A stretch of DNA of 64,000 nucleotides from Cymodocea nodosa. Lineage: Eukaryota > Streptophyta > Magnoliopsida > Alismatales > Cymodoceaceae. Under the pieces are notes generated by a model that was not told the origin of the DNA, searched no databases, and worked only from the letters and a program-made list of their open reading frames with translations. The stretch lies in the NCBI GenBank assembly GCA_036874045.1, contig CM072341.1, positions 11,978,501 to 12,042,500 on the forward strand. Direction: 5' to 3'. Numbering within the stretch: the first letter of the stretch is position 1; each line of letters begins with the position of its first letter. The position numbers and the translations under genes are program-made. This document shows, one piece after another, positions 1 to 12,449 of the stretch.

Positions 1-1244
1 GCCAACACTTCATGTATGCAAACTCCTTGGTGTATCACCAAGCAATCCCTCTTTACAATATGAGGACTTTTTACTACAACTTGAGGAGATAAGTTGCACA
101 GAATCAACTTACAAACTTTGCAGCATTAGATCCCTTTAACTTGCTTTCCATTTAGTTGATTTTTGTGAATTTTCAATAAAACTCCCAAAGTGCAAGTGAT
201 GCCTTCTAGAAGAGTAGGGAAAGAATTTGGCTTTCAAGGAGTGTGAATAGGGTACAAAAGAGATTGTAGATGTTGTGTCAAATCCAAAGCTAATGGATGT
301 ATTTATATAAAATTTGGTGGCCTAGAGGTGCATGTGCAATGACTTGAATTTTTTTTCTAATGGCTAGGAAATCAGTGTGCCATTTTTCCATTGATATACT
401 GTTGGGTTTAATGGTCAAGTGGATTGTTATATTTCCTTGGTGAAATGGTATGCCTTTTCTAGATGTTTTAATACTTAAAAACGAGATCGGTTTTGCTGTT
501 TTTCTCCAAAGAGTAGCTAAACTTTGTTCTAGAAAATGACATATCAATACCTAAAATCGATTTGTCATTTTTATTCCAGAGTTGAGCTGCACTTCTAGTT
601 TACTAAATGGTACACCATTTTTAAGAATATGGTATTTTGTTTTTTGTGGTAGGAAGAGTGTTGAGCTACACTCTTATTTGCCTCTTCAAGTAAATTTTCT
701 AAGTGTATGTAATTATTTCAAGCGTTTAGTTTAAAGATTCTAACGTGAAAAAGTTTTTTGAAGATTTACACATTTTCTCTAAGATGTCAAAACTCAAAAT
801 ACATCAATAATACAAATATTTTTAAAACTAATAGAATGTATGCCTGAAGTTTCTTTTTCTTTGCTTGCTTTGCATCTATTGATTCTCCTTGAAAATCTTT
901 TTGGTTTTCCCTATTTAGATCTTGCTTGGCTTTGTTGTTTTGATGATTTTCTTTAGTTCTCCTTGTTTAAGATTTGCTTTGCATTTCTTTCTTATATTCC
1001 TAGTAACAAGTTTGATGTATACAATTAAATATTTATCATTAAGTTTTATATCATTAAAACCAATTGAAAAATATTTTTCTAATAGTACAAACATAATATA
1101 TACAAATTTATAAATATAATATATAATTATTACCATGGCATATATGTTATAACTTTTTGATAAACATTTTTATTTGATAAATGGCTTTTACATTTGCTTT
1201 CAACTCATCTGTAATTGCCAACCTGTGTCTGTGCCTGTGTTCAG
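1..1244. other. Upstream intron or flank of VPS37; no exon recognised
   Basis: AT-rich DNA before the first recognisable VPS37 exon. It ends in a pyrimidine-rich acceptor (TTCAG at 1240-1244), so at least its right end is intron. I looked for the conserved segment that precedes the exon in other VPS37 proteins and did not find it, so the 5' exons are probably outside the window. No other gene is visible. Confidence 0.5.
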
Positions 1245-2503
1245 GTACGTGACGAACTTCGGAAAGAAACTCTTCAACTTGCCAGTAAGTTTAATCTCTT
1301 CATTTATTTATTTTACAGGCTATGTGCCAACATCTGTCCAACATGTAACATGTCTTGTTATAGGGGGGAATCTGGAAAAGGAGCCTCGTATTTTGGAGCT
1401 TCGTAACCAGGTGAATGTGGTACCTTTTAATTGGTATTTTGTGAATAACAGGGGTTTTCTAAATTGGAATTACTTGACATTATATTAGTTTGTTCGAAAG
1501 AACATTATTTTCTTTGAAATTAAAAAATCATTTACGTATTTCTAATCTTCCTTCACAGTGCATGATTATTAGAACCACTGAATTGGCTGCTGCACAAGAG
1601 AAGTTGAATGAATTGGAGAGACAGAAAGATGCGACTCTAAAGTTCTATTCTCCTGCATCTTTGCTCCAAAAGTTGCATGGTGAGAAATGTGTTGTTTTAT
1701 TCTATTAATGAAAGATGTGTAAACTGCATGTCAAGGGATATTTTTGAAATATTAAATTATATTTTGATTTTTAGTATGAAAGAAGAATTATTAGTTCATA
1801 AATTAAGAAAGAATGAGAAGAAAAGTTGATTGGTGGATATCTTAACTTTATCATTGATCACATAAAGATTAATGGAAAACAAGTTTAATAATTAAACAAG
1901 TCCCTGTTTTCTAGCTGGCATAATATAATAGGTAGATAATGTCGTGGAATAAAATCAATTATCACACTAGTTTTACTTTTGTATTTGATTTCAAATATAT
2001 AAATTATAGAAATTAAGGAACTTTCTATCTTCAATTTTAATTTTAGATTGGATACATATTTAGGGTCTCTTTGTGCATATAAATCACAAGAAATTTTATT
2101 ATGGAGTATAATAGAATTGATAGAAATTGGAAGAGCACATGGGACCGGCTTCTTCAAATTTTCTCAAAATTTTTCTGAGTTGGTATGTATCAACGTTAGA
2201 TCTCAAAAAACTTCAAGAATATTTTCAGCTCCTTTTTATGTTTTATGTCATCTGAGAGTGGAAGTCAAATAGTTGTGACTAGTACGCTTCTGTATGTATA
2301 TTTTCGATTTCTTTTTTTCATTCTATGTACGTGTTGTTTATGCAGATGCCTTGGACAATACAGAGGAAGAATCTGAAGCGCTGCAGAGGCAGCTTCTTTC
2401 TGGAGAAATTGACATCACTTCTTTCGTCCAGAAATACAAGAAGTTGCGCACCTTGTATCATAAGCAGGCCCTTATTCATCTTTCTGCTAAGACTAATTTG
2501 TGA
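1245..2503 (+). CDS. VPS37: ESCRT-I subunit VPS37 (Mod(r) domain), 3' part
   Basis: VPS37 is a subunit of ESCRT-I, which works with TSG101/VPS23 and VPS28 to sort ubiquitinated membrane proteins into multivesicular endosomes. Four exons are read: 1245-1284, 1364-1410, 1559-1679 and 2346-2503 (TGA at 2501-2503). All introns are GT–AG and the phases join without a break, giving 121 residues. The peptide holds the hallmark pieces of plant VPS37-1/-2: DELRKETLQLA, NLEKEPRILELRNQ, RTTELAAAQEKLNELERQK, FYSPASLLQKL and FVQKYKKLRTLYHKQALIHL. This is the Mod(r) coiled-coil region and the C-terminus. The N-terminal half is absent because the window starts inside the gene. Identification rests on these remembered family motifs; which paralogue it is cannot be decided. 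Confidence 0.9.
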
Positions 2504-3539
2504 TGGATGGTTTTGAAAGAAGTATACTTTGCGCAATGTAATTAAGTACATTTGTAGACTACCAACATGTATGACTGACTACCTCCTATGTTTTCTTCGG
2601 TTACAATAAGGAACTGTGCTTCACATAAATGAAATCCATTTGATTAGATATGCACTGCCCGGTCGTAGCAAATGGTTCTGCAGGATTCAGTTTTCTTGAC
2701 GAACAATGCGGCACAACCTACCCGGAAGGGGTTCATTTGTTAATGGTCTTGAATGAACCCATGCATGTATCTTAGAATATGCACAATTCCTATTTTCCTG
2801 GTGTCTAATTTTTATAGAAGAAACATCTGCTTTGACGAAATACCTATATACCATTGCAACAAGATGTTGTGCAATCTTGCTCATTTGCGATATTAGTAAT
2901 GGGAATGATAGCTGTTCTCCATGTGGGAAGGACGTTCCCAATAACAGTGCTGCTTGATATAGATTTTTGCATGTGACGTATTTATTACTTCACCGCAAAG
3001 AAGGTTTCGTCGTTATAGCTGTTCTCTACCATGTGCTTCTGAAGGTAGGTGTTGGGAGGTTTTTGCATGGGCATCTCTTGCAACATGCATTGGTCAGATT
3101 GCGAGGGGATCATGTAAATGTTGTTGATGGTAGCTTGTTGTGCCAAGTCTTTGGAAGGCATGTTCCCTTTGGTAGGGTGGCCTATATATGACCATTGTCA
3201 TGTTCTCGATTAGAGACGTAGCTTGAATGGGAGCATGGTGCTAACTAATCTTGTCTCTTGATTTGGGGGAGAGCCTCACATTGCACTTTGGTAGAGACCT
3301 TGACATTAGTTACCAAGTTAAAATGAGTGGTTGATGTGGGTCAGTTGGGTGAGCCGTTCTTCATGGTTTGACCATTACTTACAAGGGTTGGCCTTAATTG
3401 ACCATTGCAGCCATTAAGTTCTGTCATCTAGTCCCTGATTGATGGTCGAATGGCAACTTCTAACCCTCAGCTATTATCAAGCCTATGCCACTTTTAAGTA
3501 AAACTTGTTGACCTAATTAGCTGTTAAAGGTTATACTTC

Positions 3540-3850
3540 CTTATTATTACATATAACAAAATTCATATTACAAATTGCGATTGATTATGATACATATGGT
3601 ACCATCAATGTTACATATGACTTCAATCCTTTTTTTTTTTTTTTTTTTTTTAACACATGATTTTAATCTTGTTGCATATCACATCCTTCATGTTATATGA
3701 CTTTAATCATTTTAATAGCAATTGACATTCATGTTACTTATGAAAATTAATCATGCTATATATAATACCATTCATATCACATATGACATTAATCATGTTA
3801 CATATAACACAATTCATGCTTTATATATATCACATTAAACATATTATATT
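3540..3850. repeat. Degenerate AT-rich tandem repeat
   Basis: A unit resembling ATGTTACATATGACTTTAATC recurs about every 25-40 bases with many substitutions. Examples lie at about 3610-3635, 3700-3715, 3765-3800 and 3800-3830. A pure T run interrupts it near 3632-3651. It looks like a decayed minisatellite with no coding potential. Confidence 0.55.
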
Positions 3851-5699
3851 TGACTTTGTATTTGTTACTATCTTAATGTGTAGTGTACATGTAATTCATG
3901 TTGTTGACCAACAAACAAAAGTGAAAAGAGATAAAATAAATGGTGCTTATGTTAAGTGTGTGTTATGAATCTTTTTTTTTTTTACAAATAGAAATGTTTT
4001 TCTTGTATTGGAAAAAGAAATATTTTGATAACCATATGTTTCCAAATAATGATCGAATCTTTAAGAAAGAAGATATGAAGTGAACATCAGGCGATTAAGT
4101 GAACAATAGGTGACTATTGAATATTTAATTATTTGCGGAAAGGTTACAAATCCTTCGTCACCCTCGTTCATTGATTTTTTGAATAATTTGATATTTATAA
4201 CAAATCTTTTTGACAAAAGGTTAAATTAAGTGGATGTGACAGTAAGGCCACTCCATGACTTATAATGTCTTATTATGTGTTTATGTCATTTGTAAATAAT
4301 TTTGCCTATTGTGATAGTGTTTAACATTTAGGGTAACTTACACTGTAACATGGGCCTATGGTCATACGAGTTACACCTACAATGGGTCACTTATAAATGA
4401 TGGACACTCAGATCACATCACTAGCTTGAAGTTTGACTTACTTGTTCAATCATAATTCAATGAAAGATAACTTTAAATTACTAACTTCTCGACCAATCGT
4501 CACGACTAATTATGTGAATTAGTAGTTCCTCTTCTATTAGATTCAATTACTATCATAGTATGACCATCTGTAGGGTAAAATTAACTTGCCTCACTACTGT
4601 CCAAATTGAATGTCACCCTATTGAAGGGAGACTCAGTTGGCTTGTCATACATGAGAGAACTGAAGTGGAACAAACTAACATTATGGGAGATCCCTGTAGA
4701 TCAATGATGGCCAAGATAACAATGCCCCCCCCCTCAAACTTCCCTCTACTGTTAGGTTTGGCAAAGCTATTGGAGAGCTTTTCTTTTGTAAGTCTCTTTC
4801 AAGAAGCTCAAAAGTTTTGACAAATGAATCTTAAAATCGATTTATGCAAAACACAAGGTTCGAGCTCTTGTAGCTAGAAATACCTTAGATTAGCCAATTA
4901 AAAATGATAGAAAATACAAATGAAAATCTTTTATTGAAAAAATAATCATACAATGATTAATCTTATCAAAAGCCTTCAATCATGCACATGGCACGTAAAA
5001 TTTTGCATGAAATCTTGAAGATTTTTGTAAAGCCTTGGAATCGGCCGAAACTAGGATTCTTTGTGATTTCAAAAATTTTAGGGGTATCACTTTTCAATGA
5101 TAGAATAGCCCTCTATCTTCAAGCAATATTACAATACAACCAATTGAAAATTATTGATCATGTCAATGAAGCAAATGTAACACACCTACGCCCGGCTAGT
5201 CCTCTCTTCTACTAATTAATGACCGTGCCTCGAATGGATATTGCTCTACATCTCTAATGGTGCTCTATTTTAGATTAGAACATCAGAATTTTGCGTTAGT
5301 GATTGGCGATCTTGGAAAGAAGGTGGTAAGAGGTTGGGTAGTAGCAAGAGGGTGTGGGGTAGGGAGCGAGGAGGAGTGGTGTTTTTTTCTATGTGCAAGA
5401 ATGATGATAAATCCAAGAGGCATGGGTTTCTTTTGATTAAAAATCTTTTCCCACAATCGGTGATGTCTTCCTCCATTCCAAATGTGATTTTGAATGGTAG
5501 ACTACGGCCACATGGAAATGATACACTGTCCAAAGTCTGATAGTCATCATCATAGGGCCTGGATGCTGCCTACATTTTTCAGGTAATTTTGTTCATTCAA
5601 CAGGCCTTCAAATAGTGAAAGGGTAGTAGGGTAAGTTCAAAAATACTTGGTTAAAAATAATTTAAAGTTATATAATTTAAGGATTTTATCACAGATATA

Positions 5700-5760
5700 A
5701 ATAAATAGATGAAGAAGATCCATGTAGGTCACCTACATGGATCTTCTTCATCTATTTATT
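5700..5760. repeat. Perfect 61-bp inverted repeat with one-base spacer
   Basis: The left arm 5700-5729 is the exact reverse complement of the right arm 5731-5760, with a single C at 5730 between. The match ends abruptly at 5699/5761. There are 30 paired bases with no mismatch and essentially no loop. The arms contain GAAGAAGATCCATGTAGGT and its complement. No gene or transposon end is recognisable next to it. Confidence 0.95.
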
Positions 5761-8014
5761 AAAGCAATAATTGTATTGTACTAATAGACAATGAAAACTC
5801 AAGTACTAAAAAGTGGTATTTTGAAAATTGGCCCAAACTTGTCATTGATTCAACCGGATTGAAGTGGGACTAGCCAAAAATTCAGGTTTTACATGGGAAA
5901 AACCAAATGGAAAGTTGAACCATTGTTGTGAATCAGAGAAGGAAAACTAGTTGGACCCATCGATTTGAACTGCTGGTTCAAATGAGGTAAATTTTTTTAA
6001 AAATATTTTTATGAAAATTTCCATAAAATAGTAAAAAAATTATTAAAGTTTAATGGTTTAGATTCTAAACTTCGAAACTAAAAAAACTTAAAAAATTTAA
6101 AACCAAAATTAAAAAAATTGAAAAAAGACAAAACCCTAAAAGGCTAAATCATTAATTTAAAGATGCTATTGTCTGCTAAAATCTGAAGGTTCATTGTCTC
6201 ATTTATTTATTTCTAAAGCATACGGTGAAGAACAGAGATTGATAAGCAACAACTGCAAGTTAGAGAGTGATGCGTTTATTTTCGAACATAGAAAGTATAA
6301 TGTAGATGTAATTTGCTGCAGAAATATCAAAGTATATAACTTCTCTTATTATGTGGCTTCCATGGGAGATTCTAAAGGGAAATTTCACTATTTTTATGGC
6401 AGTTTGCTTATGTGTTCATAATTTGTGGAAAACTGGTTTAAACATTTTGACCTTTTAACTGATTCTATAAATAATTATTCCATAATCAATTCAAGCAGTT
6501 TGAACCAGTGGTTGAACTTTTCTGAACCAAAATCAAAAGTTCTTCGGCTTAACTTCCAGTTACGTTTTAAAAACATTGCTAAAAAGTAGAAAGGAATCTA
6601 GGTTTGGGCACTCTAGGCACCTGCTGACGCATGCATTTGTTAGATGCAGTTTTTTTAATTGACGAGAAGTTGGTGTCATTAGGAATACCCTTGATGAAAG
6701 TGTGAATCAACATAGTCTTGATCAGTTCAATTATTGTTTTTCATTAGTTAAAATGTATTCTATTTACACTTACATCTATTATTTATTATTGTTAGAAAAC
6801 ATGTAAATGAAGACAGGCTAAAGTTTCACACATACACATGCATGTACTTTAAGAACTCTCCCTTCTCAACCTTCCTCTCTCTTGTCCAAATCCAAAAGAA
6901 ATATTTTCACGCCTACCATATAAAAGTAGATATTTATAAAATCTTCTTAACTAACTGCATGCCAAGTTTACGATTAGTGTAAAGTGTGTGCAAATGTGGT
7001 GTGCTAACACCTTTTATTACGAGTACGCCCATTTAACAATATTCATTATGATTGGACGAGTTTTCATAGCTTAACTGTCAAACCAACTGCAAACCTCTAA
7101 CTTTAATTATCCGAGCTTGTAAGTGACTTTGCACAGACAAAACCATTACTGATGGAGCTATAATGTTAAAAGACATCAATAGGTGAAACTTTAATCCAAC
7201 TCATGAGCTTTATTTATAACCTCTTGATCAAACATACACAATGCGTTCGTTGGTTTCTTATTACACAGGAACATGTGATTACCTAATCAATGGTGGTAAC
7301 AACATAGTTTATCTTCCCTCATCTTCTAAGAGAATTGTGAAAGTAGAAAGTCTTGAGTTCAACCTCCGGCAAAAATTCTATCAATATTAAAAACAAATTG
7401 TGACTCCTTGAATTAATTCCTTGTATCTTTACATTATGACTGTGTCCGCCAAGCATGGGTTGATTGCACGGACGGCTTGGCCCAAGCCTTCCAAAGTTCC
7501 AAGATAACATAAAATCATGTTACACATAGGTTTCACTTGGTTGACTCTAATTGATCCGTAATCTTTAATGTAACGCAGTTGAATTTCATTTCTCAAATAG
7601 ATAACAATATTTAAGTTATTATTATGTAAGCTTCGAAACTTGACTATAAGGAATTAAGTTGCCTGGGGTATTACTTAATTAGTTATATTTGCTTGCACTT
7701 ACATATTCCAGTACAGGTTATCGTGCGACGCTGAAACCATCACATCGATTCACAACTGCAGGGGCATCCTATGAGCAGTGATATCATTGTTGTGCATTAT
7801 TCATGCTAATTATTTTCTGAAGTTGTGAGCGACTCCATGTGAGAGATCCCAAGCGCAGAGATTGGAGCTCAATGCAAGGTTGGTCGTTGCTAGAGCTTTC
7901 GTGCGAGGTCGCCCTTTGGAGCCATTGCGTCAAGGGATTCAATCAAGGTCGGAAGTTGGAGATTGGTGCCCTGCGAGAGATTAAAAGTAACGTCGATGTA
8001 TCTGAAGGTATATA

Positions 8015-9310
8015 TGTAACGTCCCGGTGCAATTTTACTAAAATCGGAGGGCATTTCGGTCATTTCCCATGAATGGTTATGAAAAGGAAAATTAATCCAG
8101 ATTGTTGTAAGTAATCTTTCCTTCCCTTTTATTATCCAAAATATTGGCATTTATGCATTTTATTGTTGATTGTCATGTATTTGTCATGATTATGGTGTGT
8201 GTTGAAGCTTAAACTGTGGATTATTGCTTAATGTAGTTAATCATGTAGTTATTAAACTGATTATTTCATATCATAGTGATCATTAGTGATGGTAGCCTGC
8301 TCAACCCATAATCAGTAAGATTTGCAGTCGTGAGGTGCTTGAATCCATTAATCCCTGATTTTTTACTATTTATGTATATTTATTGGTGTGCATGACATAA
8401 TATTGATGATTACGGTGCAATAGTGTGGATTGTGCAATTGTTGTGACTAGTGGCTAACTTATCTTGTGTGGTTATTAATAAAAGATGAATCAACTATATT
8501 ATCTACAAAATTTGACTACAAAAGTATGATACTATGATATTGTATATATAATTGAGATAAGATACATATAACCCATCTCAAGGTAACTCAAGGTATCTGA
8601 AGTTCGATTATAGAATGGTATATGACTTCTTGACCTTACTAGAGAATATATAGTTGTACTTAACCTTACCATAGAAGGGAATATGCAATCATAGTTAATT
8701 AAATAAAAGAGAAAATAAATTATGTATTTTTGGCCTAGTCTCCCTAATTTATTTTGCATGGATGATAACTACTGATTATGTTTTGTACCATGTGCATATT
8801 AAGATTATAGCTTTCCATTGACAATATTTTCTTACTTCACTTATTTTCTTTTCTAGTTGTGGATGAATTACTTATTGGGCACTAACTCACTTCTTTTGGT
8901 TATCTCCTTTCGGTTATCTAGTTGAGTAGTAGAGGGGGCATGAGTTAGAGAAGTCACACTAGTATTTTCTATACGTTGTTAGACTTTATTGTAAATGTGT
9001 AAATGAATGTATGCTTGTAAACTATGTTATAAATATGAAATCATAGTGCATGTAAAAATGAAACAAGAATTGTGACATTAGTATTTCCATGGATTTTTCA
9101 AACAAACTGGGTTTGCTCACAAAGCTTTCTATTGTTTTGAGTTGAGATTTATTTACTCTAGTTCATTTTGTAGAGGTTTAAATTTTTTGTTGGTCTCTTG
9201 TTGTTAAATTTGGCTTTTTAGTAGGTACTACCTTGTAAAAATAAAAGAGGAGTTTTTCTGCTTCTTTAATTTTTATGACATTTGTTGTAACTCCATTTAA
9301 GGGTGTGACA
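8015..9310 (+). repeat. 5' LTR of the Tekay/Del-like element
   Basis: It begins TGTAACGTCCCGG and ends GGGTGTGACA, the TG...CA form usual for Del-type LTRs. It matches 27779-28830 at both its start and its body (for example the blocks at 8155-8260 and 28315-28420). Relative to the 3' copy it lacks about 390 bases after position 8100 and a shorter stretch near 8410. A tRNA-Met primer-binding site is no longer clear after 9310. Confidence 0.85.
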
Positions 9311-9427
9311 AATTTTTTGAATTTGAGAATAAAAATTATAACCTTTAGGGTGCATGAGTGGGGTAGTGTAGAATGAGTAGACGATACTTAACTAACTCAT
9401 TTGTTGTTCTTGTTGATAAATTTTAGC

Positions 9428-10320
9428 ATGACTAGAGATGAATCTTGCATGGGGCAATTCTTGTGAAAGGTTGAGGTGAGGGGCAAAGATTAAGAAGCGA
9501 GAGTGGGAATCTAAGATTTCCTCAAACTATCTCCTCCAATCTTCTTGGACAAAAGGAAGGATTCGTAGGAGGTGCATTAGTGGCTACGACATATGGAGAG
9601 ATTGTTTGAGTTTTGCCACTACCCTAAAGAGGACAAAGTCAGGCTTGCAACTCATATGTGCAAGGGAATGGTAGGGCTCAGTAGACCAACTTCTCAAGGC
9701 TTCTAGGCGATTGTGGGCATGGAAAGATTTTAGAGATTTGTTTTTGTAGTACTACCCTTCTATCATATGGGCAAGCTATGAGAATGAATTTGAAAAGTTA
9801 TGCTAGGATAATGTGACTATAGAGTAATGTAAGACAAAATTCACCAGATTATCATTATTCTCTATAGACACTATGACAAACAAGAGCAAAAAGATTAAGA
9901 AGTTTTGCTAGAGTCCGAACCTATAGATCTAATTTACAATAATTATGTAAAGGCCAATGACTTATTTGGTGGTAGTAGATTTAGCCATGACTATAGAGAG
10001 TAGATTAGTAGAATTTAGTATAGAGATGGGAGTGAATCAATTGACAATTCTAACTTCAAGATTTGCTAGAGCTGCACATTCTACTTTAGAGTCAATTTCA
10101 ATGTCACAAGCACCCCCACAATCAAGCAAAAAACCCTTTAGTAGTCAGTTCAAGGGCAAAGAGAGGAAATTTAGACTAGGGTAGGGAACAACTACATGTC
10201 AAAGATGTGAGAGAAGTCATCTTATTCAATGTAGGTGGAAGGGTGGTAGGTGATTCACTTGTGACCAAGAGGGTCATAAGGTAGCAGTTTGCCCTTTTGG
10301 AGAGGGATATTGTTAGAGTT
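9428..10320 (+). pseudogene. Tekay-like gag remnant with zinc-knuckle region
   Basis: Fragments of a Del/Tekay gag are readable across frames from an ATG at 9428. The pieces around 9590-9700 resemble the part of gag that describes a membrane-distal helical capsid core, and Cys/His-rich segments at about 10199-10305 (CDQEGHKVAVCPF) match a decayed CCHC knuckle. Stops and frameshifts are frequent, so no functional product is possible. Upstream, 9311-9427 is untranslated leader. Confidence 0.7.
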
Positions 10321-10499
10321 TAAGCATCGTGCTTTTCTAGTTACACTACTCTCATTACCAACAATACTTTCGATTTTCAAGGTAGGGTGTGACCTAGATG
10401 TTAGCAACTAGTGGTGGCTCGAGCAAAATAAGGCTAAGCCATCAGGTTGTAGATCACAAGGGGAAGGCTCCTACTTATGGGAGGGTCTATGCCATGACA

Positions 10500-12449
10500 C
10501 ATCAGGAAGTGAAAGAATTAGATGTAGTGATAGGTATCATTTAGGTCTCCTCATTCTCTACTTTGGCATTATTTGATCTTGGTGCTACTCATTCATTCAT
10601 TGCTTATGATTTTGTAAGCAATCATAATATTGATAATGTAGAGATTGACAACTAGATGGTAGTAGCCACCCTTGTCAGGAATACCCTAATAGTGGGATGA
10701 GTGTGTAAGACTTGTCAAATTCTAATAGAGAAAACAAACCTATCAGTAGATCTTTTTATTGATGAAGGACTTTGACATGATTTTGGGAATAAATTGGTTG
10801 ACAAACTACCATACCAATGTTGATTGTTTTGGGAAGTGAGTCTATTTCCAAATCTCAAGAGAGCTAGAATTCTATTTTGGTGGTATTAGCTAGAGTGCCC
10901 CCAAACTTGTTTCTATAGTTTATGTCAAATAGTTATTGTAGAATGGATGCCAAGGATATTTGGCATCAATCTTGGAGGTTGATGTGACAACCTTCAATTC
11001 GAATGACCTCCTAATTGTTTGAGAATTTGTTAACATATTTCTTGAGTTATTAGACATGCTAGTAGATCATGAGGTGGATTCAATATTGATTTGACTCTTG
11101 AGGTAAATCCAATCTCTAAAGCCGTTTATAGGATACCTCCTATAGAGTTAAAGAAATTGAAAAATCAAATTCATGAGCTATTAGAGAAGAAATTCATCCA
11201 ATCGAGCACATCTCCTTAGGGTACTTTTGTCTTTTTTGTAAAGAAAAAAGATAGATGTATGAGCTTGTATGTTAATTACAAAGAAGTGAATAAGGTGATT
11301 GCAAAGAATAAATACCCACTTCCAAGGATGGATGATTTGTTTGACTAAGTGCAAGGTGCTAAGGTCTTTTCCAAGATCGATTTGAGATCTAGGTACAATT
11401 GAAGATCAAGGCAAAATATGTGACAAAGATTTCCTTTCATACCTGTTACAGGTACTATGAACTTTTAGTGATGCGTTTTAGGTTGACTAATGCTCCAATA
11501 GTATTCATGGATTTGATAAATAGAAAATTCAAGCCCTATCTAGATCAATTCATGATTTTTTTGTTGATGATATCCTGATTTACTCCTGAAACAAAGTTGA
11601 ACATGAATATCATTTAAGGATTGTTTTGTAGGTGTTACGGGAGAAGAAACTTTTTGTCAAGCTGAAGAAATACAAATTTTGGTTGGACTACATGACCTTC
11701 CTAGGGCATGTGATCTCAAGTGATGAAATATTTGTTGATCCTAAAAAGGTGAAAGCAGTTAGTACTTGGAGTCAACCTAGATTAATAATAGAGATTTGTA
11801 GCATCTTGGGGCTTGTAGGTTACTATTGGAGGTTTATGAAAGGTTTTGCTTGAATTGACTAACCATTGGCGAAGTTGATACAAAAAGGGGTAAAGTTTAA
11901 CTGAACTCTAGAGTGTAAGCACAACTTCTAGAAGTTGAAGGATAGATTGATGCCAACTCTAGTTATAGTGCTTCTAAAGCTAGATGTTGATTTTACCATG
12001 TACAATGATGCATCCTTAAGAGGACTTGGTTATGTCTTGATGTAGTAAGGAAGGATAGTCGCCTATGCATCTAGGTAGTTGAAGTCCCATGAAGAGAAGT
12101 ACTTGACACATGATTTGGAATTAGCAACAGTTATCTTTGGACTCAAGATTTGGAGACATCATTTGTGTGACACCCCTTATGAGGTATTTACAGACCATAA
12201 GAATCTTAAGTACATCTTTACTTAGAAAAGGCTAAACATGAGACAAAGGAGATGACTAGAGTTATTGTAGGATTATGATTTGACCATATAGTACCATTTA
12301 GGGAAGGCTAATGTAATAGTGGATATCTTGAGCAAAAGATCATGTAGATCTCTAACAATATTATTGACACAACAAAGACAACTTTTGACAGATTTAGAAA
12401 GGCAAGAAATAGAGGTTTGTTGTCAAGGACTATAGGCCTTATTGGTCAC
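10500..12449 (+). pseudogene. Tekay-like protease–RT–RNase H remnant
   Basis: Protease: a LFDLGATHSFIAYDF segment at about 10570-10615 keeps the D-[ST]-G-like active-site neighbourhood, with Leu in place of Ser/Thr. [20 protein letters not shown] and [14 protein letters not shown] at about 11245-11345, then FFVDDILIYS at about 11555-11585 with the catalytic FVDD box. RNase H: YNDASLRGLGYVLM near 12003-12045. Numerous stops and shifts. The reading ends exactly where the Athila-like element is inserted (12449/12450). Confidence 0.85.
12445..12449. repeat. Target-site duplication (left copy)
   Basis: GTCAC precedes the left LTR of the nested Athila-like element and is repeated directly after its right LTR at 26311-26315. 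Five bases is the usual Ty3/gypsy duplication length. Confidence 0.9.

Larger units (their letters stand above)
2504..8014. other. Intergenic region, no gene recognised
   Basis: The first 100-150 bases are probably the VPS37 3' UTR. The rest is AT-rich with only short, unrelated open frames and no recognisable protein. It contains a degenerate tandem repeat (3540-3850), a poly-T run (about 3632-3651), a 61-bp palindrome (5700-5760) and a possible decayed fold-back repeat (about 5820-6600), listed separately or under rejected items. It ends at the 5' LTR of the Tekay-like element. Confidence 0.6.

Noticed and set aside
5700-5760. Possible microRNA precursor
   Set aside because: Plant precursors have a real loop and some mismatches; this has a one-base spacer and perfect pairing, so DNA-level origin is more likely.
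5820-6600. Possible decayed MITE or fold-back element with GGTTCAA / TTGAACC arms
   Set aside because: Weak inverted similarity between about 5950-5990 and 6500-6520 is visible, but terminal repeats and a target duplication could not be defined.
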